Made by a program: the position numbers and the translations under genes. From NCBI RefSeq assembly GCF_009849585.1, contig NZ_VCRN01000027.1, positions 1 to 64,000 of the forward strand: a stretch of 64,000 nucleotides of DNA. Direction: 5' to 3'. Below the pieces are notes generated by a model, which saw nothing but the letters and a program-made list of their open reading frames with translations, had not been told where the DNA came from and searched no databases. Below, one piece after another: positions 44,624-56,409 of the stretch (position 1 is the stretch's first letter; every line of letters starts with the position of its first letter). This DNA comes from Bacillus sp. ZZV12-4809 (lineage in GTDB: Bacteria > Bacillota > Bacilli > Bacillales > Cytobacillaceae).

Positions 44624-45918
44624 TGTTTCAGACAATCTCCAATTTTATGCGTGTGGGTGATATAAGACGAAAGATTATTTTCACCCTTTTAATGCTGATT
44701 GTATTTCGCATCGGTACATTTATCCCTGTACCGGGCGTAAATGCAGAGCTATTAAAAGCTCAGGATGAACTAAATGTATTCGGTGTTCTGAATACATTCG
44801 GCGGCGGGGCGCTCCTGAACTTCTCAATCCTTGCAATGGGTATCATGCCGTATATTACGGCATCCATCATTGTGCAGCTTCTGCAGATGGATGTTGTTCC
44901 TAAGTTTACGGAATGGTCAAAGCAGGGTGATGTCGGACGACGTAAGCTAGCTCAGTTTACCCGTTACTTTACTATCGTGCTTGGTTTTATCCAGGCTCTC
45001 GGTATGTCTTATGGGTTTAATAACCTAGCAGGCGGAATGCTGATTGAGAATCCGGGAATCACGTCTTATCTATTGATTGCCGTAGTATTGACTGCCGGAA
45101 CTGCATTTCTAATGTGGCTTGGTGAGCAGATTACGTCAAAAGGTGTTGGCAATGGTATTTCCATCCTTATCTTTGCTGGTATCGTAGCTGGGATTCCTTC
45201 AACGGTTAACCAGATTTACGCTCAGCAGTTTGAAAATGCTGGAGAGCAGCTATTCCTTCGCATCGTGACAGTCGTGCTTATATTAATTGCAGTCATTGCT
45301 ATTGTTGTAGGAACGATCTTCATCCAACAGGCATTAAGAAAAATTCCTATTCAATATGCTAAGCGTGTAACAGCAGGAAATAATTCTGCTGGCGGACAAT
45401 CAACTCATCTTCCGTTAAAAGTTAATGCAGCTGGTGTAATTCCAGTAATCTTTGCGATTTCATTCATCATTACGCCAAGAACCATTGCCGGTTTCTTTGA
45501 GCAGAATGATGTGACGCTATGGATTCAAAGAATATTTGACTATACGTCTCCAATCGGAATGGTCATCTATAGTGCATTAATCATTGCTTTTACTTATTTC
45601 TATGCTTTCATTCAGGTGAACCCCGAACAAGTTGCGGAAAACCTGAAGAAGCAGGGCGGTTATATCCCGGGCATCCGTCCAGGAAATAACACGCAGGAAT
45701 ATCTGACTCGCGTCTTATACCGTTTAACCTTGGTTGGAGCTCTCTTCTTGACAGTGATTTCAATCCTGCCGGTTTTCTTCATCAATATCGCTGGATTGCC
45801 TGAATCTGCGCAAATTGGAGGCACAAGCCTGCTGATCGTAGTCGGTGTTGCACTGGAAACGATGAAGCAGCTTGAAGCACAGCTGGTTAAGCGTCATTAT
45901 AAAGGTTTCATTAAATAA
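44623..45918 (+). CDS. secY: Preprotein translocase channel subunit SecY
   Basis: SecY is the ten-helix membrane channel for protein export and insertion. The 431-residue product shows ten hydrophobic segments, the plug and first loop (FIPVPGVNAELLK), the family signature around IMPYITASIIVQLLQMDVVP, and the cytosolic loops (QAALRKIPIQYAKR; YIPGIRPG) that bind SecA and the ribosome. It overlaps rplO by one base. It is followed by adk and map, as in other Gram-positives. Confidence 0.97.
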   Translation: MFQTISNFMRVGDIRRKIIFTLLMLIVFRIGTFIPVPGVNAELLKAQDELNVFGVLNTFGGGALLNFSILAMGIMPYITASIIVQLLQMDVVPKFTEWSKQGDVGRRKLAQFTRYFTIVLGFIQALGMSYGFNNLAGGMLIENPGITSYLLIAVVLTAGTAFLMWLGEQITSKGVGNGISILIFAGIVAGIPSTVNQIYAQQFENAGEQLFLRIVTVVLILIAVIAIVVGTIFIQQALRKIPIQYAKRVTAGNNSAGGQSTHLPLKVNAAGVIPVIFAISFIITPRTIAGFFEQNDVTLWIQRIFDYTSPIGMVIYSALIIAFTYFYAFIQVNPEQVAENLKKQGGYIPGIRPGNNTQEYLTRVLYRLTLVGALFLTVISILPVFFINIAGLPESAQIGGTSLLIVVGVALETMKQLEAQLVKRHYKGFIK

Positions 45919-45964
45919 TTTGGTTGTAGGGGACGCATGTTCCCTTATACCATTTAGAGACTAG

Positions 45965-47370
<1,406 letters not shown>

Positions 47371-47386
47371 GGTGCAGGTGATTCCA

Positions 47387-47695
47387 TTGGTTGGTTCTGA
47401 TACGAATCCGCAGCCTGGTCAAATTGTTTTGATCAAAAGTGGGCGAGATGCTGGTCAATATGCTATAATTATAAGGTTGTTGGATGAAAGATATGTTATA
47501 CTTGCTGACGGCGGCAAGAAGAAATTCGACCGCCCGAAGAAAAAGAACGTTCAGCATCTGCAATTGTTTAATTATATCTCTCCAGAAGTTCAGACCAGTC
47601 TCGAGGAGACCGGCCGTGTAACAAACGGAAAGTTGCGCTTTGCGCTTGCAAAGTATGTAAATGAATTCGTATATGACATGAAGAAGGGAGAATAA
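47387..47695 (+). CDS. KOW-domain RNA-binding protein (YbzG-like, L14e-like)
   Basis: A 102-residue protein of the small KOW family found between map and infA in bacilli; its function is unknown. GQIVLIKSGRDAGQYAIIIRLLDERYVILADGGKKKFDRPKKKN is an L14e-like KOW fold, followed by the segment SLEETGRVTNGKLRFALAKYV. The frame is open from a GTG at 47372, but that start has no ribosome site; the TTG at 47387, behind AGGTGCAGGTGATTCC, matches the family N-terminus (VGSDTNP). A role in ribosome biogenesis is suggested by neighbourhood only. Confidence 0.85.
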   Translation: MVGSDTNPQPGQIVLIKSGRDAGQYAIIIRLLDERYVILADGGKKKFDRPKKKNVQHLQLFNYISPEVQTSLEETGRVTNGKLRFALAKYVNEFVYDMKKGE

Positions 47696-47701
47696 AGTTC
47701 A

Positions 47702-48069
<368 letters not shown>

Positions 48070-48092
48070 TTTGAAGGAGGTGCGCTTATACA

Positions 48093-48458
48093 ATGGCACG
48101 TATTGCTGGTGTAGATGTTCCACGTGAAAAACGTGTAGTAATCTCATTAACTTATATCTTTGGTATTGGTAAATCTACAGCTCAGAAAGTTTTGGCTGAA
48201 GCTGGTGTTTCTGAAGACACTCGTGTTCGTGATCTTACAGAAGACGAACTTAACAAAATCCGTGACATCATCGACAAATTGAAAGTTGAAGGTGACCTTC
48301 GCCGTGAGGTTTCTCTAAACATCAAACGTCTAATGGAGATCGGAAGCTATCGCGGTCTACGTCATCGCCGTGGTTTACCGGTTCGCGGACAAAACACAAA
48401 AAACAACGCTCGTACACGCAAAGGTCCTCGTAAGACTGTAGCGAACAAGAAGAAATAA
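48093..48458 (+). CDS. rpsM: Ribosomal protein S13
   Basis: S13 contacts P-site tRNA and forms bridges with the 50S subunit. The 121-residue product starts [26 protein letters not shown] with helix-hairpin-helix features and ends in a basic tail [45 protein letters not shown] precedes the ATG. Confidence 0.97.
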   Translation: MARIAGVDVPREKRVVISLTYIFGIGKSTAQKVLAEAGVSEDTRVRDLTEDELNKIRDIIDKLKVEGDLRREVSLNIKRLMEIGSYRGLRHRRGLPVRGQNTKNNARTRKGPRKTVANKKK

Positions 48459-48480
48459 TCGGTAAAGGAGGTAACTTTAA

Positions 48481-48870
<390 letters not shown>

Positions 48871-48886
48871 TTTTTCTGTATAGAAT

Positions 48887-48915
48887 TTGTATCCTTGTCT
48901 ATAATGGGGTATGAT
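48887..48915 (+). promoter_or_regulatory. Putative internal promoter before rpoA
   Basis: TTGTAT (48887-48892), 17 bases, TATGAT (48910-48915). A second -10-like word TATAAT lies at 48900-48905 without a good -35. A hairpin follows in the leader: CGGTTAG (48990-48996) with CTAGCCG (49003-49009). Confidence 0.55.
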
Positions 48916-49042
48916 ACTAATTTTTAGTTATACAGAACAATTATTCCAGTTGTTGTGCACAAAACGGGAACGTATACATGGGGGAATTTCGGTTAGAGAT
49001 TGCTAGCCGGGGTTTCGACGTTTTGAAGGAGGGTATATTTTG

Positions 49043-49987
49043 ATGATCGAAATAGAAAAACCAAAAATCGAAACGGTTGAGATCAGCGATGATGCCAAGT
49101 ACGGCAAGTTCGTCGTCGAGCCACTTGAGCGTGGATATGGTACAACTTTGGGTAACTCCTTACGTCGTATCCTTTTATCCTCACTCCCAGGTGCCGCTGT
49201 CACATCGATCCAAATTGATGGGGTACTTCATGAGTTCTCAACAATTGAAGGCGTCGTAGAAGATGTAACATCTATCATTTTAAACATTAAAAAACTAGCA
49301 CTTAAAATCTACTCTGATGAAGAAAAAACATTGGAAATCGATGTTCAGGGTGAAGGTGTAGTGAAGGCAGCTGACGTAACACATGACAGCGATGTTGAAA
49401 TCCTAAATCCGGATCTTCATATTGCTACTCTTGGTTCGAATGCCCATCTGCGCATGCGTTTAACTGCAAAACGCGGACGAGGCTATACACCAGCTGACCA
49501 AAACAAGAGAGAAGATCAGCCAATTGGTGTGATTCCGATCGATTCTATCTACACTCCAGTAGCCCGTATTTCCTACCAGGTAGAGAATACACGTGTGGGT
49601 CAAATGACTAACTATGATAAGTTAACATTCGATGTTTGGACTGACGGCAGTACAGGTCCTCAAGATGCGGTTGCACTTGGAGCGAAGATCTTAACTGAGC
49701 ATTTGAATATCTTTGTCGGTTTAACGGATGAAGCTCAAAATGCAGAAATCATGGTTGAAAAAGAAGAAGACCAAAAAGAGAAAGTACTTGAGATGACAAT
49801 TGAAGAACTTGACTTGTCTGTACGTTCTTACAACTGCTTAAAGCGCGCTGGCATCAATACTGTTCAGGAATTAGCTAATAAGACTGAAGAGGATATGATG
49901 AAGGTCCGCAACCTTGGCAGAAAGTCACTTGAGGAAGTAAAACATAAATTAGAAGATCTTGGACTGGGCTTACGCAAAGACGATTGA
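49043..49987 (+). CDS. rpoA: RNA polymerase alpha subunit
   Basis: Alpha dimerises through its N-terminal domain to assemble RNA polymerase; its C-terminal domain binds UP elements and regulators. The 314-residue product has [31 protein letters not shown], the assembly domain, a flexible acidic linker ([13 protein letters not shown]) and the helix-hairpin-helix C-domain [18 protein letters not shown]. The frame begins with a TTG at 49040; the adjacent ATG at 49043 matches the family and the GAAGGAGGGTATATTTTG site. Confidence 0.97.
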   Translation: MIEIEKPKIETVEISDDAKYGKFVVEPLERGYGTTLGNSLRRILLSSLPGAAVTSIQIDGVLHEFSTIEGVVEDVTSIILNIKKLALKIYSDEEKTLEIDVQGEGVVKAADVTHDSDVEILNPDLHIATLGSNAHLRMRLTAKRGRGYTPADQNKREDQPIGVIPIDSIYTPVARISYQVENTRVGQMTNYDKLTFDVWTDGSTGPQDAVALGAKILTEHLNIFVGLTDEAQNAEIMVEKEEDQKEKVLEMTIEELDLSVRSYNCLKRAGINTVQELANKTEEDMMKVRNLGRKSLEEVKHKLEDLGLGLRKDD

Positions 49988-50033
49988 TTAATTAATTGAT
50001 AATCTATATGTTTGCTTTCAGCAGATCGAATGA

Positions 50034-50420
<387 letters not shown>

Positions 50421-50430
50421 TTTTTTTAGG

Positions 50431-50475
50431 AAAGGGCGCGGGACGGTTTCAATGAACTTGTTCTTTGCCCTTTTT
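50431..50475 (+). terminator. rplQ (S10-spc-alpha) terminator
   Basis: AAAGGGC (50431-50437) pairs with GCCCTTT (50467-50473) across a 29-base internal region, and T residues follow. The stem is short for its loop, but position at the end of the cluster supports it. Confidence 0.75.
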
Positions 50476-50690
50476 CTATAAAAGCGGCTGTTTCCTTAAT
50501 TTGTATGGAGCGCCGAAATCAGGCCAATAACGAGCGTTACGATGAGCATGTACAGCAAGTAAACAGGAATGGATGAGCAATAGATTCCCCATTGCCTGGT
50601 ATATGACTCGTCTAGCTCATGCACCTCTTCCGGAAATAAGAAATGCGCCCGGCAGTTTCCTGCCTGACGGAAAGAGGTGCAGGCTTTTTT
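50476..50690 (+). other. Non-coding segment ending in a large cruciform terminator
   Basis: GCACCTCTT plus CCG (50621-50632) pairs with CGG plus AAGAGGTGC (50668-50680), 12-13 bp with one bulged A; inside it GGCAG (50651-50655) pairs with CTGCC (50660-50664); six Ts follow at 50685-50690. The form is an intrinsic terminator on the plus strand, though no plus-strand gene precedes it after the rplQ terminator. A minus-strand frame (50496-50753) with a membrane-helix-like C-terminus overlaps but lacks a start signal. Confidence 0.6.
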
Positions 50691-50763
50691 AAATTTAGTA
50701 TGTTCATAACCAGAAGAAAACCGGGGTCTCTGAACATATTTATACAATAGCAAGAACCAACGA

Positions 50764-50957
50764 CCATACTGCGTCAGTATGAGCTTTTAATAGGGAGGCA
50801 TAATAGGCATCCAATAAGCTTAGATAGCAGAAATCCAGATTTTCTTGTGTATTATTACAAGTGTGGGAGAATGGTATCATTCAACGCTTGCTATCCGGTA
50901 ACATAACCTATTATCGAACTATTTAAAGCTCGCCAAAAATGGCGGGTTTTTTCATTA
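50764..50957 (+). other. Spacer before ecfA1 with two further hairpins
   Basis: CATACTG-CGT-CAGTATG (50764-50780) is a perfect small hairpin followed by AGCTTTT. CTCGCCA (50929-50935) pairs with TGGCGGG (50940-50946) around AAAA and runs into six Ts, an intrinsic terminator 50 bases before ecfA1. CTTGT/ACAAG (50844-50862) is a weaker inverted repeat. I recognise no riboswitch. Any ecfA1 transcript starting upstream must pass the last terminator. Confidence 0.6.
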
Positions 50958-51005
50958 TAAGAGCAGAGCTGAAATAGAGAAGCAGAGCTGAGAGGAGGAC
51001 TTCAC

Positions 51006-51845
51006 TTGAACGAGCCGCTGGTAGAATTGAAAAATGTTTCGTTTAAATATGATGCAGAAGCTTCATATGCGCTGGACAATATCTCTTTTAATATCTTTAA
51101 AGGGGAATGGCTTGCAATAGTTGGGCATAATGGTTCCGGAAAATCAACACTTGCTAAATTGCTTAATGGCCTGCACTTTCCTCTGCAAGGCAGCATTAGA
51201 GTAGGCGGCATTTCATTGAGCGAAGATACGGTTTGGGAAACGAGAAAGAAGATTGGTATGGTTTTTCAAAATCCGGATAACCAGTTTGTTGGAACGACTG
51301 TAAGGGATGATGTGGCTTTTGGTTTAGAAAACCATGGAATTGAAAGACATGACATGGTTCAGCGTGTTGCCCAATCATTGGAAAAGGTCAAAATGACATC
51401 ATTTCTTAATCAAGAGCCGCACCATCTTTCCGGCGGCCAGAAGCAAAGGGTAGCCATAGCCGGCGTTATCGCCTTAAGGCCGGATATTATTATTCTCGAC
51501 GAGTCAACCTCTATGCTGGACCCAAGAGGGCGTGAAGAGGTGTTGGAGACCGTCAGAGAGCTCAAGCGGGATTATCATATGACGGTCATCTCCATCACTC
51601 ATGATCTGGAGGAGGCGGCAAAGGCTGATCGCATCATAGTCATGAATAAAGGCAAGTTATATCGGGAAGGCACGCCAGAGGAAATTTTTCAAATGGATGA
51701 GGAGCTTGTAAAGCTGGGCCTGGATATTCCTTTCCCTGTGAAGCTGAGCAAGGAATTAAGAGAAAAAGGGCTGCCGTTATCCAGGCATTATTTATCTGAA
51801 GAAGAGTTGGTGGAAGAATTGTGGACATCTCACTCCAAAATGTAG
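51006..51845 (+). CDS. ecfA1: ECF transporter ATP-binding subunit EcfA1
   Basis: One of two ATPases of the energy-coupling-factor vitamin importer, shared by several substrate-binding S components encoded elsewhere. The 279-residue product has Walker A GHNGSGKS (40-47), signature LSGGQKQRV near 141-149 and Walker B IIILDES with the DEST ending usual for EcfA1. The TTG start follows GAGAGGAGGACTTCAC. The first ABC gene overlaps ecfA2 by 25 bases. A terminator-like hairpin lies just upstream. Confidence 0.96.
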   Translation: MNEPLVELKNVSFKYDAEASYALDNISFNIFKGEWLAIVGHNGSGKSTLAKLLNGLHFPLQGSIRVGGISLSEDTVWETRKKIGMVFQNPDNQFVGTTVRDDVAFGLENHGIERHDMVQRVAQSLEKVKMTSFLNQEPHHLSGGQKQRVAIAGVIALRPDIIILDESTSMLDPRGREEVLETVRELKRDYHMTVISITHDLEEAAKADRIIVMNKGKLYREGTPEEIFQMDEELVKLGLDIPFPVKLSKELREKGLPLSRHYLSEEELVEELWTSHSKM

Positions 51846-52690
51846 AATACCGTTATCAGGTTAATACGCCATTTGAACGTCTCGCCATAAAGGATGTCTC
51901 CATCGATATTCCATCAGGCACATTTCTCGCGATCATTGGTCATACCGGTTCAGGCAAATCGACCGTCCTTCAGCATTTAAATGCCCTGCTTAAGCCGACA
52001 GATGGCCAGGTAGTGATCGGGGAGCGGTCGATCACACCGGAAAAGAAACAAAAGAACCTGAAGGAAATCCGCCAAAGGGTCGGCATCGTATTTCAATTTC
52101 CTGAACATCAGCTGTTTGAGGAAACAGTTGAGAAAGATATTTGCTTTGGACCGATCAACTTTGGAGTGTCAGAAGAGGAAGCCAAAAAAAGAGCCAGAGC
52201 AGCTCTAGCCCAGGTGGGCCTGCCGGAAGAAATTTTAAGCAAGTCCCCATTTGACCTGTCAGGCGGTCAAATGCGACGTGTAGCCATAGCAGGAGTGCTG
52301 GCAATGGAGCCTGATGTCATTGTCCTGGACGAGCCTACTGCGGGACTTGATCCACGTGGCCGGAAGGAAATCATGGATATGTTCTACAGCCTGCATGAGA
52401 CAAGGGGACTTTCGACAGTACTTGTGACACATAGCATGGAGGATGCTTCTCGCTATGCTGATCAGATTGTCATCATGCATAACGGTGAAGTGTACAAAAA
52501 AGGGACACCCAAAGAAATTTTTTCTTCTCCGGAAGGCTTGCTTAAGCTTGGACTCGATGTTCCGGAGGTTGTCCGCTTTCAGCTGAAAATGGAAAAATCG
52601 CTTAACATCCGTCTTTCTAAGACGTGCCTGACTATGGATGAGCTGACGGATGAGATTGCTGCTGTGATGAAGAGGGGGACAGCTACATGA
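51821..52690 (+). CDS. ecfA2: ECF transporter ATP-binding subunit EcfA2
   Basis: The second ATPase pairs with EcfA1. The 289-residue product has Walker A GHTGSGKS (about 40-47), signature LSGGQMRRV and Walker [14 protein letters not shown]. The start is a GTG within the 3' end of ecfA1. It overlaps ecfT by four bases (ATGA). The heterodimer drives conformational cycling of EcfT. Confidence 0.96.
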   Translation: MDISLQNVEYRYQVNTPFERLAIKDVSIDIPSGTFLAIIGHTGSGKSTVLQHLNALLKPTDGQVVIGERSITPEKKQKNLKEIRQRVGIVFQFPEHQLFEETVEKDICFGPINFGVSEEEAKKRARAALAQVGLPEEILSKSPFDLSGGQMRRVAIAGVLAMEPDVIVLDEPTAGLDPRGRKEIMDMFYSLHETRGLSTVLVTHSMEDASRYADQIVIMHNGEVYKKGTPKEIFSSPEGLLKLGLDVPEVVRFQLKMEKSLNIRLSKTCLTMDELTDEIAAVMKRGTAT

Positions 52691-53484
52691 TGGACAAAAT
52701 GATTTTTGGGCGCTATGTTCCGGCTGAGTCTGTCATCCATAGGATGGACCCTCGTTCAAAGCTTGTCCTTATTTTCTTATTCGTGTGCATTGTCTTTCTG
52801 GCAAATAATTTGCTGACATATGGATTGCTGACGATTTATACCTTTTTTATGATTGCTTTATCGAAAGTGCCGATCCGGTTTATCTATACAGGATTAAAGC
52901 CGGTCCTGCTGCTTGTTATTTTTACTTTATTTCTTCATTTGTTTTTGACAAAAGAGGGGGATGTTCTCTTCCGGTTTGGATGGATTACGATCTATGAAGA
53001 AGGTCTGAGACAGGGGATTTTCATCTCTCTGCGTTTTTTTCTGCTCATTCTGATGACTTCTATTCTGACTTTGACCACGACTCCTATTGAAATTACGGAT
53101 GGTCTGGAAAGTCTGCTCAATCCATTAAATAAATTCAAGTTTCCGGTGCATGAACTGGCTTTGATGATGTCGATTTCTCTCCGCTTCATTCCGACACTCA
53201 TGCAGGAAACCGATAAAATTATGAAGGCCCAGACAGCCAGAGGGGCCGATTTTACAAGCGGTCCGATTAAAGACCGTGTTAAAGCCATTATTCCTCTTTT
53301 AATTCCTTTGTTTGTCAGTTCGTTCAAACGGGCAGAAGAGCTTGCTGTGGCGATGGAATCACGGGGCTATAGAGGCGGGGAAGGCAGAACGAAATACAGG
53401 CAGCTTAACTGGGGTCTGAAGGATACATCGATGCTCGCCATGCTTGCAGCTCTCACCCTGGTGTTAATCCTGCTGAGATCATAA
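52687..53484 (+). CDS. ecfT: ECF transporter transmembrane subunit EcfT
   Basis: EcfT couples the two ATPases to the substrate-binding S protein. The 265-residue product has several membrane helices and the two Ala-Arg-Gly type coupling motifs: QTARGADF (about 179-186) and MESRGYRGGEGRTKYRQL (about 222-239). No S component is in this window, so this is the general, shared module. truA starts 13 bases later. Confidence 0.95.
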   Translation: MMDKMIFGRYVPAESVIHRMDPRSKLVLIFLFVCIVFLANNLLTYGLLTIYTFFMIALSKVPIRFIYTGLKPVLLLVIFTLFLHLFLTKEGDVLFRFGWITIYEEGLRQGIFISLRFFLLILMTSILTLTTTPIEITDGLESLLNPLNKFKFPVHELALMMSISLRFIPTLMQETDKIMKAQTARGADFTSGPIKDRVKAIIPLLIPLFVSSFKRAEELAVAMESRGYRGGEGRTKYRQLNWGLKDTSMLAMLAALTLVLILLRS

Positions 53485-53497
53485 ACGGGGTGGCCTT

Positions 53498-54235
53498 ATG
53501 CAAAGATTTAAATGTATTGTGACATATGACGGAACCCTTTTTGCAGGCTACCAGGTGCAGCCTGGGAAGCGGACTGTGCAGGGAGAGCTGGAACGGACCT
53601 TAAAGAAGCTTCATAAAGGAAAAGACATTAGGGTGACTGCTTCAGGAAGAACCGATGCAGGTGTCCATGCAAGGGGGCAGGTGATTCACTTCGATTCCCC
53701 TTTGAACATTCCGATTGAAAAATGGGATATTGCCCTTAATTCCCTGCTGCCGGATGATGTGGCCATCATCGGGACGGAGACAGTGCCTAACGACTTCCAT
53801 GCCCGGTTTGATGCAAATGGGAAGGAGTATCGGTACTTCGTGCACCGATCAACCAGGAGAGATCCGTTTAAACGCCATTATGCCTATCAATACCCCTATG
53901 CCTTAAATATGGATGCTATCAGACAGGCAGCGGCGGATTTAATAGGGACACATGATTTTACAAGCTTCTGCTCCGCTAAGACGGAAGTGGCAGATAAAGT
54001 CAGGGAACTTCAGGAGATAGATGTGCGTGAAGAAGGGGATATGCTCATCTTCCGATTTAGAGGCACTGGATTCTTATATAATATGGTCCGGATTCTGACC
54101 GGCACCCTTCTGGAAGTCGGCTCAGGGGAAAGAGACCCCGGATCCATGCCAGCAGCCCTAAAGGAAAAAAACAGGTCAGCTGCAGGAAAAACAGCACCTC
54201 CCCAAGGTTTATATTTGTGGAAAGTTTTTTATTAA
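53498..54235 (+). CDS. truA: tRNA pseudouridine(38-40) synthase TruA
   Basis: TruA makes pseudouridine at positions 38, 39 and 40 in the tRNA anticodon arm. The 245-residue product has the catalytic motif GRTDAGVHA with Asp53 and later CSAKTEVADKVR and FRGTGFLYNMVRILTGTLLEVG. TAAACGGGGTGGCCTT precedes the ATG. It follows ecfT closely, the usual Bacillus order. rplM begins a new transcript after it. Confidence 0.96.
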   Translation: MQRFKCIVTYDGTLFAGYQVQPGKRTVQGELERTLKKLHKGKDIRVTASGRTDAGVHARGQVIHFDSPLNIPIEKWDIALNSLLPDDVAIIGTETVPNDFHARFDANGKEYRYFVHRSTRRDPFKRHYAYQYPYALNMDAIRQAAADLIGTHDFTSFCSAKTEVADKVRELQEIDVREEGDMLIFRFRGTGFLYNMVRILTGTLLEVGSGERDPGSMPAALKEKNRSAAGKTAPPQGLYLWKVFY

Positions 54236-54335
54236 AATTTTGGAAAAAACATTTGAGGAACCGCGGGGGCGCGTTGTAAAGCCAAACTCGTTTGAAAAAA
54301 GATTTTAAAACAACTAAACCAGGTGTAACATTCGC

Positions 54336-54364
54336 TTGACATTAGACTGTCAAAGTTATATTAT
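54336..54364 (+). promoter_or_regulatory. rplM-rpsI promoter
   Basis: TTGACA (54336-54341), 17 bases, TATTAT (54359-54364). Confidence 0.87.
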
Positions 54365-54379
54365 AGCATATGGTATTAT

Positions 54380-54467
54380 TATTAAAACCACGATAAGCCC
54401 CGGAACTTATTGTGTCGAATAGATAAACCAAAAATGATTATGAATGGAACTATTAGGAGGGAAACTG
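54380..54467 (+). promoter_or_regulatory. Probable L13 leader
   Basis: CACGATAAG (54391-54399) pairs with CTTATTGTG (54407-54415, one G-U) around CCCCGGA, followed by TCGAATAGATAAACC. The position upstream of rplM and this arrangement fit the L13 leader family described in Firmicutes; L13 is thought to bind its own leader. Assignment is from memory of the family and not certain. Confidence 0.6.
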
Positions 54468-54905
54468 ATGCGTACAACGTTTATGGCGAATTCAAACAAT
54501 ATCGAACGTAAATGGTACGTGATTGATGCTGAAGGCAAAACTCTTGGTCGTCTTGCTAGTGAAGTAGCGTCAATCCTACGTGGTAAACATAAACCAACTT
54601 ATACACCACATGTTGATACTGGTGATCATGTAATTCTTATCAACGCTTCAAAAATCGAACTTACTGGGAAAAAGCTTACTGACAAGATCTACTACCGTCA
54701 CAGCATGCACCCAGGCGGTCTAAAATCAAGAACTGCTCTTGAAATGCGTACAAACTACCCTGAGAGAATGCTTGAGCTTGCTATCAAAGGCATGCTTCCA
54801 AAGAACTCTCTTGGCCGTCAAATGTTCAAGAAATTACACGTATATGCTGGTAGCGAACATAAGCACCAAGCACAACAACCTGAAGTTTACGAACTTCGTG
54901 GATAA
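54468..54905 (+). CDS. rplM: Ribosomal protein L13
   Basis: L13 is an early 50S assembly protein. The 145-residue product starts [34 protein letters not shown] and has [30 protein letters not shown]. The frame begins at 54444, but TTAGGAGGGAAACTG sets the ATG at 54468. rpsI follows after 20 bases, the universal pair. Confidence 0.97.
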   Translation: MRTTFMANSNNIERKWYVIDAEGKTLGRLASEVASILRGKHKPTYTPHVDTGDHVILINASKIELTGKKLTDKIYYRHSMHPGGLKSRTALEMRTNYPERMLELAIKGMLPKNSLGRQMFKKLHVYAGSEHKHQAQQPEVYELRG

Positions 54906-54925
54906 TTTTTAGGGAGGTTATTAAC

Positions 54926-55318
54926 TTGGCACAGGTTCAATATATTGGTACTGGTCGTCGTAAGAGCTCCGTTGCACGTGTTCGTTTAGTTCCAGGCGAC
55001 GGTAAAATCATCATCAATGGTCGTGAAATCACAGATTACATTCCTTTTGCAGCTTTACGTGAAGTTGTAAAACAGCCGCTTGTAGCTACTGAAACAGTTA
55101 ACAGCTACGACATTCTTGTAAATGTAAACGGCGGTGGATACACTGGTCAAGCTGGCGCAATCCGCCACGGCATCGCTCGTGCATTGCTTCAAGCTGATCC
55201 TGAATTCCGTCCAACATTAAAGCGCGCAGGACTATTAACTCGTGACGCACGTATGAAAGAGCGTAAGAAATACGGTCTTAAAGGTGCTCGTCGTGCTCCT
55301 CAGTTCTCAAAGCGTTAA
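54926..55318 (+). CDS. rpsI: Ribosomal protein S9
   Basis: S9 reaches the P-site tRNA with its C-terminal tail. The 130-residue product has [19 protein letters not shown] and the family end [11 protein letters not shown]. The start is TTG behind TTAGGGAGGTTATTAAC. It closes the translation part of the window and ends at a terminator; the usual next genes (ybaJ/ybaK) are displaced. Confidence 0.97.
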   Translation: MAQVQYIGTGRRKSSVARVRLVPGDGKIIINGREITDYIPFAALREVVKQPLVATETVNSYDILVNVNGGGYTGQAGAIRHGIARALLQADPEFRPTLKRAGLLTRDARMKERKKYGLKGARRAPQFSKR

Positions 55319-55330
55319 TTATCAGCGTTT

Positions 55331-55372
55331 CAAAGACTCTTTTCACTTCTGTGGAAAGGGTCTTTTTTTTGT
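55331..55372 (+). terminator. rplM-rpsI terminator
   Basis: AAGACTCTTTTCAC pairs with GTGGAAAGGGTCTT, 14 bp with a few G-U pairs, around TTCT, followed by a run of T. The following 300 bases to 55687 are AT-rich and hold no other feature I can support. Confidence 0.92.
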
Positions 55373-55687
55373 TTAAAATATACTTTCAAACAAATTTGCC
55401 CACCAATCATAGCTCTAGTATTCGTTACATGTGAGCGGATATTCATTGTCAATATCTGATTGACCTGGAATCATCCTGGAAGGAAAGCAACTCATATCAT
55501 TTATGAGGATTTATCCTGAGTATTGTTTCTGGTTCATATCCCCAATTCCCCAACCATGTGCTCGTTTCTGTGCAAATAAGGAGACATGGGTTCCCTCTTT
55601 AGAAATTTATTTCTATTTCATCAAACTGTACAAGCAATTTAAATATTTTTGAATATCATTTATAAACAATTTAGAAAGGATGATAAG

Positions 55688-56248
55688 ATGAAACATTATA
55701 TCGTCCCTCCTTCTTGGCCAAATTCTATTTCAACGGGATGCTGTATTCTAAAACCGCCTAGCCAAACATGTGATTGTCCACCTGGACCGCAGGGACCGCC
55801 AGGACCAGAAGGACCACAGGGGATACAAGGTCCAGAAGGACCAGAAGGACCACAGGGGGTACAAGGACCAGAAGGACCAGAAGGACCACAGGGGATACAA
55901 GGTCCAGAAGGGCCAGAAGGACCACAGGGGATACAGGGACCAGAAGGGCCAGAAGGACCACAGGGGATACAGGGACCACCAGGACCTCCAGGACCCGGAT
56001 TAACTGGCTTTCAAATAGTGACACAATCTATCACTTCAACAGCTGGAGTCGCGACCCTTACTATTACTTGTCCACTAAATAATATTGCGATATCTGCTGG
56101 ATTTTCTATAGCTGGAGGTAATCAAGTTAGAATAACTCAAATGCAGCCGGTTGGCACTCCCCCTAATCAATGGATTTTTCGAGCAGAAGGTCAAGGTGCT
56201 CAACAGTTCACACTATCCGGTTTTGTTATTTGTGCACAAATCGTTTAA
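55688..56248 (+). CDS. Collagen-like triple-helix protein
   Basis: The 186-residue product has three parts: residues 1-30 with C18, C19, C28 and C30; a perfect collagen run of 24 Gly-X-Y triplets (33-104) made mainly of the 12-residue unit [10 protein letters not shown](I/V)Q; and a C-terminal domain (106-186) with C128 and C182, rich in beta-type residues, likely a trimerisation head. There is no signal peptide or membrane segment. In spore formers such proteins often coat the spore or exosporium, a possible role here, but function is not known. The ATG at 55688 follows GAAAGGATG; an upstream ATG at 55649 has no ribosome site. Confidence 0.85.
   Translation: MKHYIVPPSWPNSISTGCCILKPPSQTCDCPPGPQGPPGPEGPQGIQGPEGPEGPQGVQGPEGPEGPQGIQGPEGPEGPQGIQGPEGPEGPQGIQGPPGPPGPGLTGFQIVTQSITSTAGVATLTITCPLNNIAISAGFSIAGGNQVRITQMQPVGTPPNQWIFRAEGQGAQQFTLSGFVICAQIV
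55829..55972 (+). repeat. 36-bp tandem repeats in the collagen-like gene
   Basis: Four near-identical 36-bp units encode residues 48-95 ([10 protein letters not shown] with I or V, then Q), with partial units on both sides. Differences are mostly silent (GGA/GGG, CAA/CAG) plus one Ile/Val change, showing recent expansion; unit number should vary between strains. Confidence 0.9.
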
Positions 56249-56377
56249 CTAGCTGAAGTAATTATAAAAACGGTGGTAAGTTAACAACAGATGATAAGTA
56301 TCGAAAAGTACAGGAATAAATTGTAGAATACAAATTCAAACAAGATATTAATACAAACAAGGTATTCTTAATTAAGG

Positions 56378-56409
56378 CCCTTCCCTAAATGGGGTAAGGG
56401 TTATTTATT
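56378..56409 (+). terminator. Probable terminator of the collagen-like gene
   Basis: CCCTT plus CCC (56378-56385) pairs with GGG plus AAGGG (56391-56400) around TAAAT with a small bulge, then TTATTTATT. Confidence 0.65.

Noticed and set aside
50496..50753. Minus-strand 85-codon frame with a hydrophobic C-terminus
   Set aside because: Only a TTG start without ribosome site is available, and the frame crosses the large terminator stem. Kept as a possible decayed gene in the findings, not as a CDS.
55758..56082. Overlapping frames on both strands in the collagen-like gene
   Set aside because: They are frame shadows created by the 36-bp repeats; only the GXY frame has a start signal and continues into a plausible domain.
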